Positions 33,741-46,340 of a DNA stretch of 64,000 nt are shown piece by piece (the stretch's first letter is position 1; every line of letters begins with the position of its first letter). A model generated the notes under the pieces. It was not told the origin of the DNA and made no database searches. It saw nothing but the letters and a program-made list of their open reading frames with translations. Source of the DNA: Gordius sp. MW1 (Eukaryota; Nematomorpha; Gordioida; Gordea; Gordiidae); the NCBI GenBank assembly GCA_964036665.1, contig OZ038527.1, forward strand, positions 19,366,221 to 19,430,220, given 5' to 3'. The translations under genes and the position numbers were made by a program.

Positions 33741-34660
33741 CGACTATTTTTATACACCGCTTTTGTATTTATATTATTGAAATAAAAATGTTTTTAGAAA
33801 AATTGGAAATTTTCTACCCCCTGAGAAAATCTTGACTACGCGCCTGTTTCAATGAAATTGACCTTCCTTTTTGCGATTGTATTGAGTTAAGTATATAGAT
33901 CTTATGTAGAAAGGAATATTCGACATGATAACATACTTAATGTTTATTTAAATCATATAAGAATTGTCATTTTTTAATTCAGTAAAACATTTAGTAGCGA
34001 TATGTTTTGTAAAAATAGATCTTAACTAAATCAACAAATATTTGACGTGATAACATACTTATTAATTATTTAAATTCAGAAGGAATCTTCTTTTTTAGTA
34101 TAGTAAAAAGAAACAGTGGAATATAGACCTTTTAAATAATTCAAAATATAATTAACATGATAATATAATTACTTAACTAGTGTTTATTCAAAACAAATAG
34201 GAACCAACAAAAATTAAAAATAAAAGCCTCCAGGTATAGTTAAACATCATTTAAAAAACATTTTTAAGATATAAAACATAAGAATATTGATAAACTTAAA
34301 GGAAAATTTGAAAATTTCCCCCGAAAGTTTCCCTATTAGGACATCTCTAGTAGTAATCCTAAAACGGGTGACCCGAAACCCGACTCGATATCACAGCGGA
34401 TTCGAAAAATTTAAATAAATTACGCAGGTCTAAAAAAACATCCCGCAATCCGACCAATAATTATGATAGAAAATTTTGCGCTGAAAAATAATATGTTTTT
34501 AATTTTTTCTACAATTACCAGTTTTTTAGATATAGGAGGTTGAAAGTGCCAAAAATGCCCTTTTTAAGCCTTTTTGAGGCTATATTTCCAAGGCATTTTT
34601 AATATTTAGTGAAAACTATTAATATATTCATGTAGATTAAAGTTTCATCTATAGGTCCAT

Positions 34661-35040
34661 TCTTTTATTTTTTTATATCACCCTTATACTCAAATTTATA
34701 CGCGTTTGCGTAAACCCCTTTTACTTAACAAAATTCGTCCCACGATGTCTGGTAAACGGAATACATTAGAGAGAGTTCATACTGCGTACGCGATGTTTAC
34801 TAACACATATCTCTCCCTTCACCTACTCTCCTCTCTTTCTCCTCAACTCCCGCCCCCTTCATGTGTGCTTGGATAGATATGGGGGCGGGAGTGGAAGAGA
34901 TGGAAAAAATGAGAGAGAGATGTGTTAGTAAACAGCGCGACTCCTTTTTCCAGACCTAGTGGGACGAATTTTGACAAGGGAAGGAGTTCACAAAGACGCG
35001 AATAAATTTAAATATAGAGGTGTAACAAAAATAAATAAAT
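34661..35040. mobile_element. Palindromic foldback MITE, 380 bp
   Basis: The two halves are imperfect inverted copies through their whole length. AACAAAATTCGTCCCAC on the left answers AGTGGGACGAATTTTGAC on the right, and CTCCCGCCCCC answers GGGGGCGGGAG at the centre near 34865. Pyrimidine and purine runs flank the centre. A transcript would fold into one long hairpin. Confidence 0.7.
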
Positions 35041-36717
35041 TACCGTTAACTATTAAAATTAACATTTTGAGTTCAATTGTTTATGGTATTAATCATTAAA
35101 GGCTGATCCAATAGTGTAAAGGACGCTAAAAAGGTTGTGAATAATGCCATTCAACGACCTGGCATGAAGAATCTCTATTGTCTTTTCTTTTACTCGGAGT
35201 CATCGTAATTTATTAATCGTTTGCCCCAACTTGATGATATCCAATAGTGTGAATGTTTTGATGTAAGGCCTGTAGCGTTTCCTTTAGCATTTTATTTAAT
35301 TCGAAGTAGAAATATCTTACTTCCTTCAAATAATTTTGATCTACTACTGACAATGAGTCATGTTTTTTGCCGGGTTTTCATTAGATATTATCGTGATTAT
35401 CCATTCACCGTACTTCTATCAATATGATGTCGCTTTTGAAAATTCGTGTTATCTATTGATATGTTGTAAAGTTCAATCCCTTCCTTTTTCAGGTTGTCCT
35501 TTTCCATGTAGCCGTTGAAATCTGGCCAAATAATAAGCTTCTCCTCCGGTTGTATTCTATATCATTTCCTAAAAAAATGTCCTTTAGGGTTCTATACATC
35601 CAATATGCCTACCATACGCACACAGAACTGTTAGAAGGTCTCTTTGATTTGCAACCTTCACCCATATCAACCTGTTTGATCATCGACTATGACCTCGTTT
35701 CTACGATAGGGTGACCCACTGTGCGATAGCAAGTACCAATTTTGGCTCCGTCTCTCGTACGTAGGCGATGTGTACCTTTCTTTTTCCACTTATTATAATC
35801 TCAAAGCTCGTTCCCTTCAACTTACCCATATTCCAGCCTGCTATTCGCAACCTATTTACAATTCAATTTCTTAATCGTCTTTGAGCTAGCATTGGAATTA
35901 AAGGGGGGCAATAATGAATTCGGGAGGGGAAAATGACCATCCAAAAATTTTAGCCATCGTTTTAACAAATTTCAACAAATTTTTGGATTAAGAGGGTGGC
36001 AGCTACCCCCCCCCCCCCCCCGGCTACCCTTTTCCCTGAATGCATTGTCACATTGCACGGGCTAGATGAATGCACGTCGTATATGGAGGACACCCTACCT
36101 TTATATTGAAGATTTTTATTGAAAACCGTCTCAATTTTTTAGTGGGTTACTACAGGCGATTTCTTCCTAACAAAAATATACATTTTTTGCATGCGGACAA
36201 GAAGCCGTCATTGCTAGTGTTCGAAAAATAAAAATAAGCATTTAAAAATAAGAATACCATTTCCTCACCCATTGCTTATATTTCTAGCAATTGTGACGAT
36301 TGATGGATACCTTTAGGCCATATAAAAATAGGAATGCATAATATACAAAAATTTAAAACACTAAAAAATAGCGTCGTTTAGTTGGCTCATATGAGTACCG
36401 CAAAAATGTTCATCGACCAGAACCTGGTCCAAGTCCGATGTTATTTTTTTTATTTTGACCGAGCCTGAAATCCGTTTTTATTTGTTGGTCCGACATTTTT
36501 TTTATACAATTCAAATATGTTTACTTATTAATACTTATGAAATTGATTTCTATTTATAGGTTTAAAATAGGAATAAGTATAATGATTATGATAAAAATCT
36601 AATGGATTTCGCTAATTTATTAATCAATTTTTTTTCTGTATAATATTTTAAATTTAGGATTAAAAATTTAATTTAAAGGTTAAAAATGAATAATCGTTTG
36701 AATTATTTATTTACATT
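35041..36717. other. Interval with MITE debris and no recognised gene
   Basis: 35886-36020 is a degenerate CATGGGCG-family copy (TAGCATTGGAATTAAAGGGG, then a long C-run and GGCTACCC). 35100-35880 has unusually mixed composition, but every frame is interrupted and I could not assign it to a family. Confidence 0.4.
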
Positions 36718-38613
36718 ATTAATTGCTATGCAATTTATGGGCTCGTTTTTTGTTGTCCGTCCGTCCGTCCGTTGTCCGTCCGTCCGTTACCCTCCCTATC
36801 TATTTGCATTGGGTATATTAGGTTATCGATTTTTTAAATTAATGCATGAGAAAGAGGTGCCCCACCCCTCATCTCTATCTCCCTCGCTGTGTTATTTTTT
36901 AAATTAATGCATAAGAGGTGCCCCACCCCTCATCTCTATCTCCCTCGGTGTGTTATATATAAGATTTGTTAAATTATCTATTATATAATAAACATAAATA
37001 AAAGTTGTTTACTTTTAATTGCTATGCAATTTAACTAGTTATATAATAAAAAAGTTGTTTACTTTTAATTGCTATGCAATTTAACTAGTTTTTGTTATAT
37101 AATAAACATAGATAAAAGTTGTTTACTTTTAATGCTATGCAATTTAACTAGTTATATAATAAACATAAATAAATGTTGTTTACTTTTTAATTGCTATGCA
37201 ATTTAACTAGTTTTGGTGTTAGAATTCCGGAGTTTTTTTGACTCTTATGATTGTTCTTGTTACTATCATTGATAATAAGAATTTTTGGCCGTCCGCTGGC
37301 TGCTGACCAATGAAAAAAATGACCATTGGCCAAAATGTGAATCGAAATTATTTTTTTCGTTTTTTTTGACTATTATGATTGTTCCTGTTTCTACTATTGC
37401 TATTATGACTTTTTGGCTTCCGCTGGCTGCTGACCAATGTTATATAATAAACATAAATAAAAGTTGTTTACTTTTAATTGCTATGCAATTTAACTAGTTT
37501 TTGGGTTAGAATCCCGGAGTTTTTTTTAACTCTTATGATTGTTCTTGTTACTATCACTGATAATAAGACTTTTTGGCCGTCCGTTGGCTGCTGACCAATG
37601 AAAAAAATGACCATTGGCCAAAATGTGAATCCGTGTTTATTTTTTCGTTTTTTTTTGACTATTATGATTGTTCCTGTTACTACCATTGCTATTATGACTT
37701 TTTGGCCGTCCGCTGGCTCCTGACCGATTGAAAAAATGACCATTGGCCAAAATGTGAATCGAAATTATTTTTTTCGTTTTTTTTTACTATTATGATTGTT
37801 CCTACCATTGCTATTATGACTTTTTGGCCGTCCGCTGGCTGCTGACCAATGGAATAAAATGACCATTGGCCAAAATGTGATTCGAAAACTTTTTTTTCGT
37901 TTTTTTTTGACTATTATGAATTTATATCCACTTTTACCGTGTCCTGGCTGCTGACCAATGGAAAAAAATGACCATTGGCCAAAATGTGATTCGAAAATTT
38001 TTTTTTCGTTTTTTTTACTCTTATGAATTTATATCCACTTTTACCGTGTGCTGGCTGCTGACCAATGGAAAAAAATGACCATTGGCCAAAGTGAGCATCA
38101 AAATTTTTTTTCCGTTTTTTTGGCTATCATTGACTTATAGAGTATCTGTTGGTACAATAGAGAAAAAGTGACCATTGGCCAAATTTTTGATTTTTTTAAT
38201 TAAAAATTGTTCAAATTCAACAAAAAATTTCTCCCAACAATTCTGCAAATTCTTAACATTGTGTTGTTTTATAATATAATGTTTGTTAGACCCATAATCA
38301 CTAAAGGCCATAAAAACTAATGTAATACAAAACTAGATGCAAACACTAAATCTAACCCTAACCCTTGCCTATATTACATTTTGCCTTTATTACATTTTGC
38401 CTATAATGGAAAATTTGTATAAATAATTAATTAATCATTAGGCATTTAATACCCCCCTATAGGCATTCTCGCCCCTTCCCACCTTTCTCGCCCATAAATT
38501 GCATAGCAAATATGATACATTTATACGAAGTACAGATGAGTCGTCCCCCCTTCCCTTCCCCTCTTCCCTTCCCTTCTCCCCCTTCCCACGAGGGCCGAAG
38601 GCCCGAGTTTTTT
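36718..38613 (+). mobile_element. HINE-like element, copy C, uninterrupted
   Basis: It has the same order as copy A: left end, CCGTCCGTCCG leader, 60-bp minisatellite (36970-37200), TGACCATTGGCCA array (37310-38180), right inverted repeat at about 38490-38510, GATACATTTATACGAAG, pyrimidine tract and GGGCCGAAGGCCC hairpin with T-run. This uninterrupted copy gives the empty site for the Helitron in copy B. Confidence 0.7.
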
Positions 38614-38957
38614 GTAAAATCTACCTTTTTTATATATAATTAAAAATTGAAAAAATGAATAGCAAAATCAATGTAAAAATTTTTAAAGAAAGTCAAGTTA
38701 TTAAAAAAAATTTAAGTGGTTTGTTGTCTAGGGTTTGCTAAAATCCGCCTTTTTTACTTTGGGTCGGTTAGTCTAACAAGCTTCTAACCCAAAGCCTAAA
38801 TGTTAATATTTGTCACAGCCTAACCCAAAGTATTCTCGGGCCCAGGGCCACCCCTACAGAACTATAGGCATAAATGATTTGTGTTTTCGAGAGCATTTGT
38901 ATGACTTCTGTAATAATTGTAATATATTTAAAAACGTTGTATGACATCATTCAAAGT

Positions 38958-39785
38958 TACGCCTGTGGGAAATATTCGAGATTCGATTAGATTCGGATTC
39001 GGATTCGGATTCGATTCGAAATTTCGAATCGAATCCGAATTCGATTCTTATATGTAAATTTCGAATCGAATATTTAGTTGCTGAGATTCGAAAATTCGAA
39101 TCGAATCTTTAAAAAAAAGATTCGAAAATTTATTTAACTTTAAATTTATTTTAAATAGATTAGTCGCGGAAAATACAGCTGTTTTTATCTTATCGTAATT
39201 TAGTTATATTTCCCGCTATCATTTTTTTGTAAACTGCTTAATTACAAACACGCTTAATTAAATTTGATTTTGACACATCATAATAAATAATAATGTCCAG
39301 TGCTATTGGTAAGTAACATAATTCATTATATTTATCTCTATATATAATATCTATTTAAATTTATTTTAAGATGATTAAATCTTATATCCTGCATTCTCAT
39401 ATACACAACATATTTTTTTTCTATATTGTTAAATTTAGGTGCTAAAGAAGTTAAAAGTAAAATAATTTGCCTCAAAAATTGGCTGAAAAACACTGCTTAA
39501 TTATTTTACAAATATATTTCTGTTCGCCTATTATAGTTCCCTATAGAATTTATTTGTGTTTAATATATTTTTAAATAAATTTTTGAAATGTATTTGTATT
39601 GTAGTGATTAATTAAAAACTTAAAACATGTTCGAATCGAATTCGAATCTTTAAATTTTTTTCGAATCGAATCCGAATCTTCAGTTTATTATTCGACGAAT
39701 ATCGAATCGAATATTTTTTCAAAAAAATTTTCGAATTCGAATCCGAATATTAAAATATTCGATTCGATTCGAAATCCACAGGCGT
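38958..39785. mobile_element. hAT-like element rich in ATTCGAATC motifs
   Basis: It is bounded by a perfect 8-bp duplication TTCAAAGT (38950-38957 and 39786-39793). The inverted ends are ACGCCTGTGG. Subterminal DNA is a dense array of GATTCG/CGAATC, able to fold on itself. It contains a small spliced frame (39293-39500). Confidence 0.85.
39293..39500 (+). pseudogene. Possible spliced mini-ORF left from a deleted transposase
   Basis: ATG, then MSSAIG, with a consensus donor GGTAAGT; an acceptor TTTAG at 39438; then 20 codons ending in TAA. The spliced product would be 26 aa. It looks like the first and last codons of a longer gene joined by an internal deletion, but the frame is too short to prove coding. 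Confidence 0.3.
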
Positions 39786-40241
39786 TTCAAAGTAATTAAC
39801 CCAGTTAGGTTTTAGAATAGAACGTTCTTTACTTAAATTTCATCTCGAAAAATTGCATGTGTGTAAAACATTTTATAAAATTCAATTAAAATAATTGTGA
39901 GAATTCAGATATGTGGAAACTATAATATTTGGGAATCTTTTTAACAGAAATTCTTGACCACCATCCTCAAGATTATAACAAACTTGGGTTAAATGGAAAA
40001 TTTAGCGACCTATTCTTTCCGGCTTACACCTACAATTAGATAGAATTGGACCTAAAAAATCTGATGTAAGATTAAATGCTCTATTAAATTCATCTAATAA
40101 CCTTTAGAACATAAGTCATGCACTCTACACTAAGATGTTTAAAGCGTTACAAAGAAATGAACCGAAAAGGCAAGACAAAAGTGGAAAATATGGCAATATA
40201 CAGATAGCTAAAGCACTTTGATGAAGTAAAACATAGGGGAG

Positions 40242-40945
40242 ACAGGGGCTAGTCGTAGCCCGGGGTTACTATTATCTTTGTAATTATTATTTAAAATAAT
40301 AATGATATATAATTAAAATTTAAATCATATGTGTATTTTTTCATAAGGTATAAGTAAAATTTTTTTTGTTAATAATAAATAAAATTTAAAATTTTATAGA
40401 GGAAAAACGATTTTTGGGGCTATTATAGCCTTGACAAAATTTTATATTTTGGACATAAAAATTTTTTTGGCTGTATATTTTGGACTAATTTAAGTTTTGT
40501 CATATAAAAGGATATTTTTTATATAAAAACCGTCTGATAAATAAATTTGTATTTGCAATATTACATGTTAAATTATTCGGAGAGGGGCTAGTGCTAGCCA
40601 TTTGTGATTGCGTAGACAAATGTCAAGATTTAAAAAACAATAATTATGTTTAATAATAATTTATCTTAGTGTAATTTGGAATATAAATAGACTATTCAAA
40701 CATTTTTTTCCATGTGGGAATTTGCCTTTTATGGGTACCTAAATCTGATTGTCATCTTGAGACTTTTATATTTGTGTTATGTAAAATATAACCATATTAC
40801 ATTTGCATTCTCTATATTTTTTTTATAATAAAACAATCTTTTTATTGATTTAAGTTAGCACACACTAATAGGAATGGAAAAATAAGGAATAATCTACCCC
40901 CCACCCCCCCAAAGGGGCTATGACTTGCCCCGGGCATTTTTTAAA
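40242..40945. mobile_element. Candidate TIR element with GGGGCTA-TAGCC motifs
   Basis: GGGGCTAGTCGTAGCCC at 40245 is answered inverted by GGGGCTATGACTTGCCCC at 40914. Related motifs (GGGGCTATTATAGCC, GGGGCTAGTGCTAGCC) lie at 40418 and 40576. No target duplication was found, so boundaries are approximate. Confidence 0.4.
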
Positions 40946-41531
40946 TTTTTAGGATTTTTGTTTTATTAAAATTTAATTTGTGAGAAAACTATTGATTTTT
41001 TCAATCCGATTTTTTTTCCACTTGTAAAAATAGACCTTAAAATTACGTCCCAACAAAAAAATTGAAAATTTATTTTTACTTATTTTTAAAAACGCGATTT
41101 AATTTTTTTTGGCTATATAGTCCCCATACAGATTATAAAAATAAATTCCTTTAATAGCTAATAAGTTGCACGAGTGAGTATATTTATAATTTAGCCTTAG
41201 ATGATAGGCCTACATGTTTGGTGTATCATGTGGGAGTCACGGAGATAACAAAACACGGAACAAACAATGTTTTAGATTTTGATGAAATCCATAGATCCAC
41301 TGCGCCTATGCAGTGATTCTGGGCATACAGCAGAGTCTTAATTTCGAGAACGTTTATGAATTATACTAGGTATATTATGGTTAAAAAATAATATAGTTGT
41401 TATTTGATAGAAACTACCTATTAAATTTAAAAAGATAAACACAGTTGGTTTAATAGCAAAATCAACACTGACTGGGCCTAACATCCTACCCTACCTTTTC
41501 ATTATATTCTATCAAACAAAGGTGTGCGCCT

Positions 41532-41695
41532 CATAGGCGTAGCCAGGGGGTGGCAGGGAGGGGCGGCTGCCCCCTCTAAATCCTAAAATTCTTCTAAATT
41601 TCCTATAATAATGACTGATATTATTAAAATTATCATTTTACTCCTCCTTAAATCATTATTGCTCCCCTCTAAATCCAATCCTGGCTACTCCCATG
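41532..41695. mobile_element. CATGGGCG-family MITE with perfect 8-bp TSD
   Basis: The ends are CATAGGCGTAGCCAGG and CTGGCTACTCCCATG. The flanks are GTGCGCCT at 41524-41531 and 41696-41703. This copy establishes the 8-bp duplication size for the family, consistent with a hAT-type transposase. Confidence 0.85.
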
Positions 41696-42665
41696 GTGCG
41701 CCTAAATTGGGATATTTCTCTAATTTGAAATAACTTTTAAACAACTAAATTTAAAAGGCATAAATAGCTGTATTATGAGGTATATATGTAGTATATTATA
41801 TGATGTAAATATTTTACAAATACATTTAGCACCTAACCTTTAAAGAACACTTCATTGACGTCACTAGCTTAACAATCGTTATTAATAACAAGTTACGAGC
41901 TAATCACTTTAAATGAATCATGGCCTTAAATCATTAAAAATTTGAAAATTCATTGTGTTGTTAAAGATATAGCGGCGCTAAGGACGCAGTAAGAAGTGGC
42001 GGTGAGTATAAACTATACATATAACGAAGATCATTTCGAGGATTTACCTGTACTACAAGTACTTATAGGAGTGGGAGCTATTGAGCCCCGAGAGTTAGGC
42101 ATATCTTTTACCTTACTATTCACTACCATTATCATTACGATATAATTCCTGTACATTCTCTGGGGCCTAAAGACTTATACGAAGCTATGAGGCCTTTTGG
42201 AAAAAGAGAATTTCGATTGCTCCCTTTGCTGTGAGCCCTCTGGAAGGAGATGGATTTTTAAAGTATATACGAAGCTATGGGGGCTTTTGATGAGCAGGAG
42301 CTTTGTTTTGTACTCCCCGACCTATGCCAACAATTTGCGATGGGTCTAGTGATGGGAAAACCTCAGGTTTTGACGACTCAACCTAATAGGTTAGGCTTTT
42401 CAAAACCTTGAGGTCTTTAGAAACGCTAAAATCTGCCTCAAGGTTAGAGGTCAAAATTAACATAAAAACCTCGAGGTCAATTAGAAGCTTATAGCTTAGG
42501 TCAGAGCGCAAAATTAACCTAAACGCTTAGGTTAGTAAATATTGACCTAGCCTAAGCTAAACCTTTATGTTAATGTAATTCACCTAAGGTCAATATTGAT
42601 TTTTTATATACCCTAAAATTTCAACTTAACTACGGTCTTTTAGCACTTTGTCTGTTAATTTTGAT

Positions 42666-43084
42666 TAGAGATGCACCGATACCAAGTATCGGCATGGTAT
42701 CGGCGCCGATACCTTGCCAAAAGAATCGGCCCGATACTTTGCTAGTATCGGCAATTACCAAGCCGATACCTTTTTCAATATGAAACTCAAAAAATAATAT
42801 TTATAGTATCTCCTACCATTAAAAAATAGAGGACTTTTTAAATTTTTTGAAAATTGTTTCATTTGATTGGCTATAAATATTTCTTTACAATTGTTTTATC
42901 GTCAAAATTCTGATCTACCAAAATTTGGATGTGACTTAATTTATAATATTTAATTTGCATATATTTTTTAGTATAAAATTTTTTTTTATTATAAGTATCG
43001 GCATGGTATCGGTATCGGCAAAAAAATCTTAAGTATCGGCTGGTATCGGTATCGGCATAAAATAGTGGTATCGGTGCATCTCTA
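42666..43084. mobile_element. hAT-like element with GTATCGG repeats
   Basis: It has a perfect 8-bp duplication ATTTTGAT (42658-42665 and 43085-43092). The perfect inverted ends are TAGAGATGCACCGATACC. The interior is packed with GTATCGGCA motifs near both ends. It is inserted in the left arm of the foldback element; the right arm keeps the empty site near 45960. Confidence 0.9.
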
Positions 43085-44335
43085 ATTTTGATCATATATA
43101 ATATTCAATCGAATTTTTAATATTTATTCCAATTAAAATTAAGGTTCAACTAAAAATATAATATAATTTTAATTTATTTTAATTCTTTAATTTTTAATAA
43201 AAAAATTGCGATTTGTGTTTTTAATACATACCTACCTCTATCGAGTGTTTTATTTTTAATTGCCACCATTTTGTAACATCTCCTTTTGTGTGCAATGTAG
43301 CGTGACTGATAGTGGTTCTATTTCACAACAAATTATTTGCTAAGTTTTTTATTCAAATTGCTAAGTATTTTTAGCGTCGGAGCTAAGTTTTTTATTCATT
43401 TACTAAGTTTTTTATTCATTTACTAAGTATTTAATTCGTTTGCTAAGTTTTTAAATTAATTTTAAGTTTTATATTCAAATGCTAAGTATTTTATTCATTT
43501 GTTAGTATTTAAATGAATTTTGCTAAGCATTTTATTGTTTTGCTAAGTTTTTTATTTATTTGCTAAGTATTTTAATGTATTGCTAGTATTTAAATATATG
43601 CTAGGTTAATAAATAAAAAATTAAACATTTTCGAAAATCTTACTATTAAAACTTTGCCCTTTTTTAGCTTTAAAGCATTATTATCTTTTTTTAATACTCA
43701 GAATTTTGATAAAATTCCTAGCTTAAAATTAAAAAAAATACTTAGCATTTTAATTAAAAAACTTAGTATCGTATCCCTTGATACGTGGATTCCCCATTTC
43801 CCCCAACCCCTCGTAAAACAGTGTATTTCATTCGATTAATTACAACATTTATTGTTAAATTTCTTAACATTGTCGGATCTTTTGATCTTATATCTTATAC
43901 GACTGAGTAACCCCTTTTCCTGTAACCTTAAGTTCATAGTAATACTTTTACTTTCTATTTAATTTCAATACGTGTGTTACTTTACCCCCCTCCCCCCGAC
44001 GCGCTTTTACTTATTTATTTCTCCCCACATTTGATTTTTTAGCAACATGAACACGCATCAGTAATTTTTAATATACGCGTGTGATCGCATTGATAATATT
44101 GATATAATTAATTTATTCTTGGAGATGGATATAAATAAATAAATTAGAGACGATATGCAGTAGAATTATACCATACGATTACCGGGGAAAAGGTTTTCCC
44201 CGGCCCAATATATTCCTTGGTCCTAAATAACCTATCCCCCTTTCTTGTAACCCCAATAGATTCTTTCAAAGAGATACACTTCGTATTTTTTACATACTTG
44301 GATATGAATAAAGAAAAACCAGAAATTGCGTGACG

Positions 44336-44974
44336 AAAACAGAGTTTGCGTCACGAAAATGGAATAATGGTGTCAGAAGACAAATTCTCCCACTCCTACC
44401 CTCGGAAAAATCATTTAAAAATAATTGGCAACAAATCCCCCCTTCTGCTGAATGAAATAAATCATATTCTAGAGATTAAATTCTTATAACTGGAGAAGAA
44501 CACCAAACAAATTATCACCTGATGGCGTCAAAACTAAGGGAAAACTAAATCGTACTCAAGCGTCAGCCATGTTAGTGAATAAAGCTATAGATAAGGTCGG
44601 ATCTGTGCCTATGACCATAATTGTTAAGGAAGCGGGTGTCTCCTTAATTTTCAGATGAGGGCAAGGGTTCCTCATGTATGGAGGTAAAGGCATATACAAA
44701 TGCTGAGAATTCCTCATTTAAATGGATCGTAGGACAAGAGTATCCGATAACAAATGGCAAGACGCACCGATTAAAGGATTATTCGTATATAATATTACGC
44801 GAGGTTAATTTTTATAATAAGTATAATATGGTTGATATATTATATTATGGCGATGATAATATGGTTTAATATTGTAAGTCTGTCGAATTTGCAGATAGGT
44901 TTTTGTCTATAAACATCCCTAACCCTGGCCCTAATTTTTGGAAAAAGGGAAGGCGCAATTTCTATTTTCGTAAC
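44336..44974. other. Unique spacer of the foldback element
   Basis: About 640 bp not shared between the arms. It has a 63-codon frame at 44678-44869 with no recognisable motif, and an 85-codon frame from 44903 that runs into the right arm. I see no transposase signature. Confidence 0.5.
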
Positions 44975-46340
44975 GCAATTTCTGGTTTTTCTTTATTCAA
45001 AATCCAAGTATGTAAAAAATACGAAGTGTATCTCTTTGAAAGAATCTATTGGGATTTAAGAAAGGGGGATAGGTTATTTAGGATCAAGGAATATATTGGG
45101 CCGGGGAAAACCTTTTCCCCGTTAATCGTATGGTATAACTCTACTGCATATAGTCTCTAATTTGTTTATTTATATCCATCTCCAAGAATAAATTAATTAT
45201 ATCAATATTATCAATGCGATCACACGCGTATATTAAAAATTACTGATGCGTGTTCATGTTGCTAAACAATCAAATATGGGGAGAAATAAATAAGTATAAG
45301 CGCGTCGGGGGGAGGGGGGTAAAGTAACACACGTATTGAAATTAAATAGAAAGTAAAAGTATTACTATGAACTTAAGGTTACAGGAAAAGGGGTTACTCA
45401 GTCGTATAAGATATAAAATCAAAAGATCCGACAATGTTAAGAAATCTAACAATAAATGTTGTAATTAATCGATACACTGTTTTACGAGGGGTTGGGGGAA
45501 ATGGGGAATCCACGTATCAAGGGATACGATATTTAGCAAAACAAAAAATGCTTAGCAAATTTCATTTAAATAATTAGCAAATGAATAAAATATTTAGCAT
45601 TTGAATAAAAAACTTACAATTAATTTAAAAACTTAGCAAATGAATTAAATGCTTAGCAAATGAATAAAATACTTAGCAACGACGCTAAAATTACTTAATT
45701 ATTTGAATAAAATAGCAAATAATTTGTTGTGAAATACAACCACTAGAGGTCACGCTACATTGCACAAAAAGAATATGTTACAAAATAATTAAAAATAAAA
45801 CACTCGATAGAGGTAGGTATGTATTAAAAACCCAAATCGCAATTTTTTTCTTAAGAATTAAAGAATTGAAATAATTTAAAATTATATTATATTTTTAGTT
45901 AAATTTCACTTAATTTTAATTGGAATAAATATTAAAATTTCGATTATATATTATATATGATCAAAATTAAGCAGACAAAGTGCTAAAAGACCGTAGTTAA
46001 GTTGAAATTTTACAATATAAAAAAGTATATTGACCTTTAGGCTAGGTGAATCTAAGCGTTTAGGTTAATTTTGCGCTCTGACCTAAGCTATAAGCTTCTA
46101 ATTGACCTCGAAGTTTTTAGGTTAATTTTGACCTCTAACCTTGAGGCAGATTTTAGCGCTTTAAAAGACCTTAGAGGTTTTCAAGGAACCTCTAACCTAG
46201 CCTAAGGTTGACCTAGGCGTGACCTACGCCTAACTTCTTCCCACCACTAGATGGGTCCGACTCGTGAGTCAGGAACTCACAAAAGTAACATATATTCTGT
46301 GGTCCCCGACCCAGGCTAAACCAAAAAAAGAAACGGAAAT

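Larger units (their letters stand above)
42347..46249. mobile_element. 3.9-kb foldback element with arms over 1.2 kb
   Basis: It has a perfect 8-bp duplication GATGGGTC (42339-42346 and 46250-46257). The ends are TAGTGATGGGAA and, inverted, TAGTGGTGGGAA. From the ends inward the two arms (42347 to about 44335, and about 44975 to 46249) are inverted copies with small differences. The left arm also contains a separate 419-bp element. The arms carry TAGGTCA-type motifs, a minisatellite of TTGCTAAGT (43335-43625; inverted 45535-45730) and a GGGGAAAAGG block. The unique centre is about 640 bp. The termini suggest hAT; no transposase is present. Confidence 0.85.

Noticed and set aside
35560-35880. 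Minus-strand reading resembling a transposase (GKRKVHIAYV then a long gap)
   Set aside because: Every frame is interrupted within 60 codons and no ordered set of motifs follows; no family can be named.
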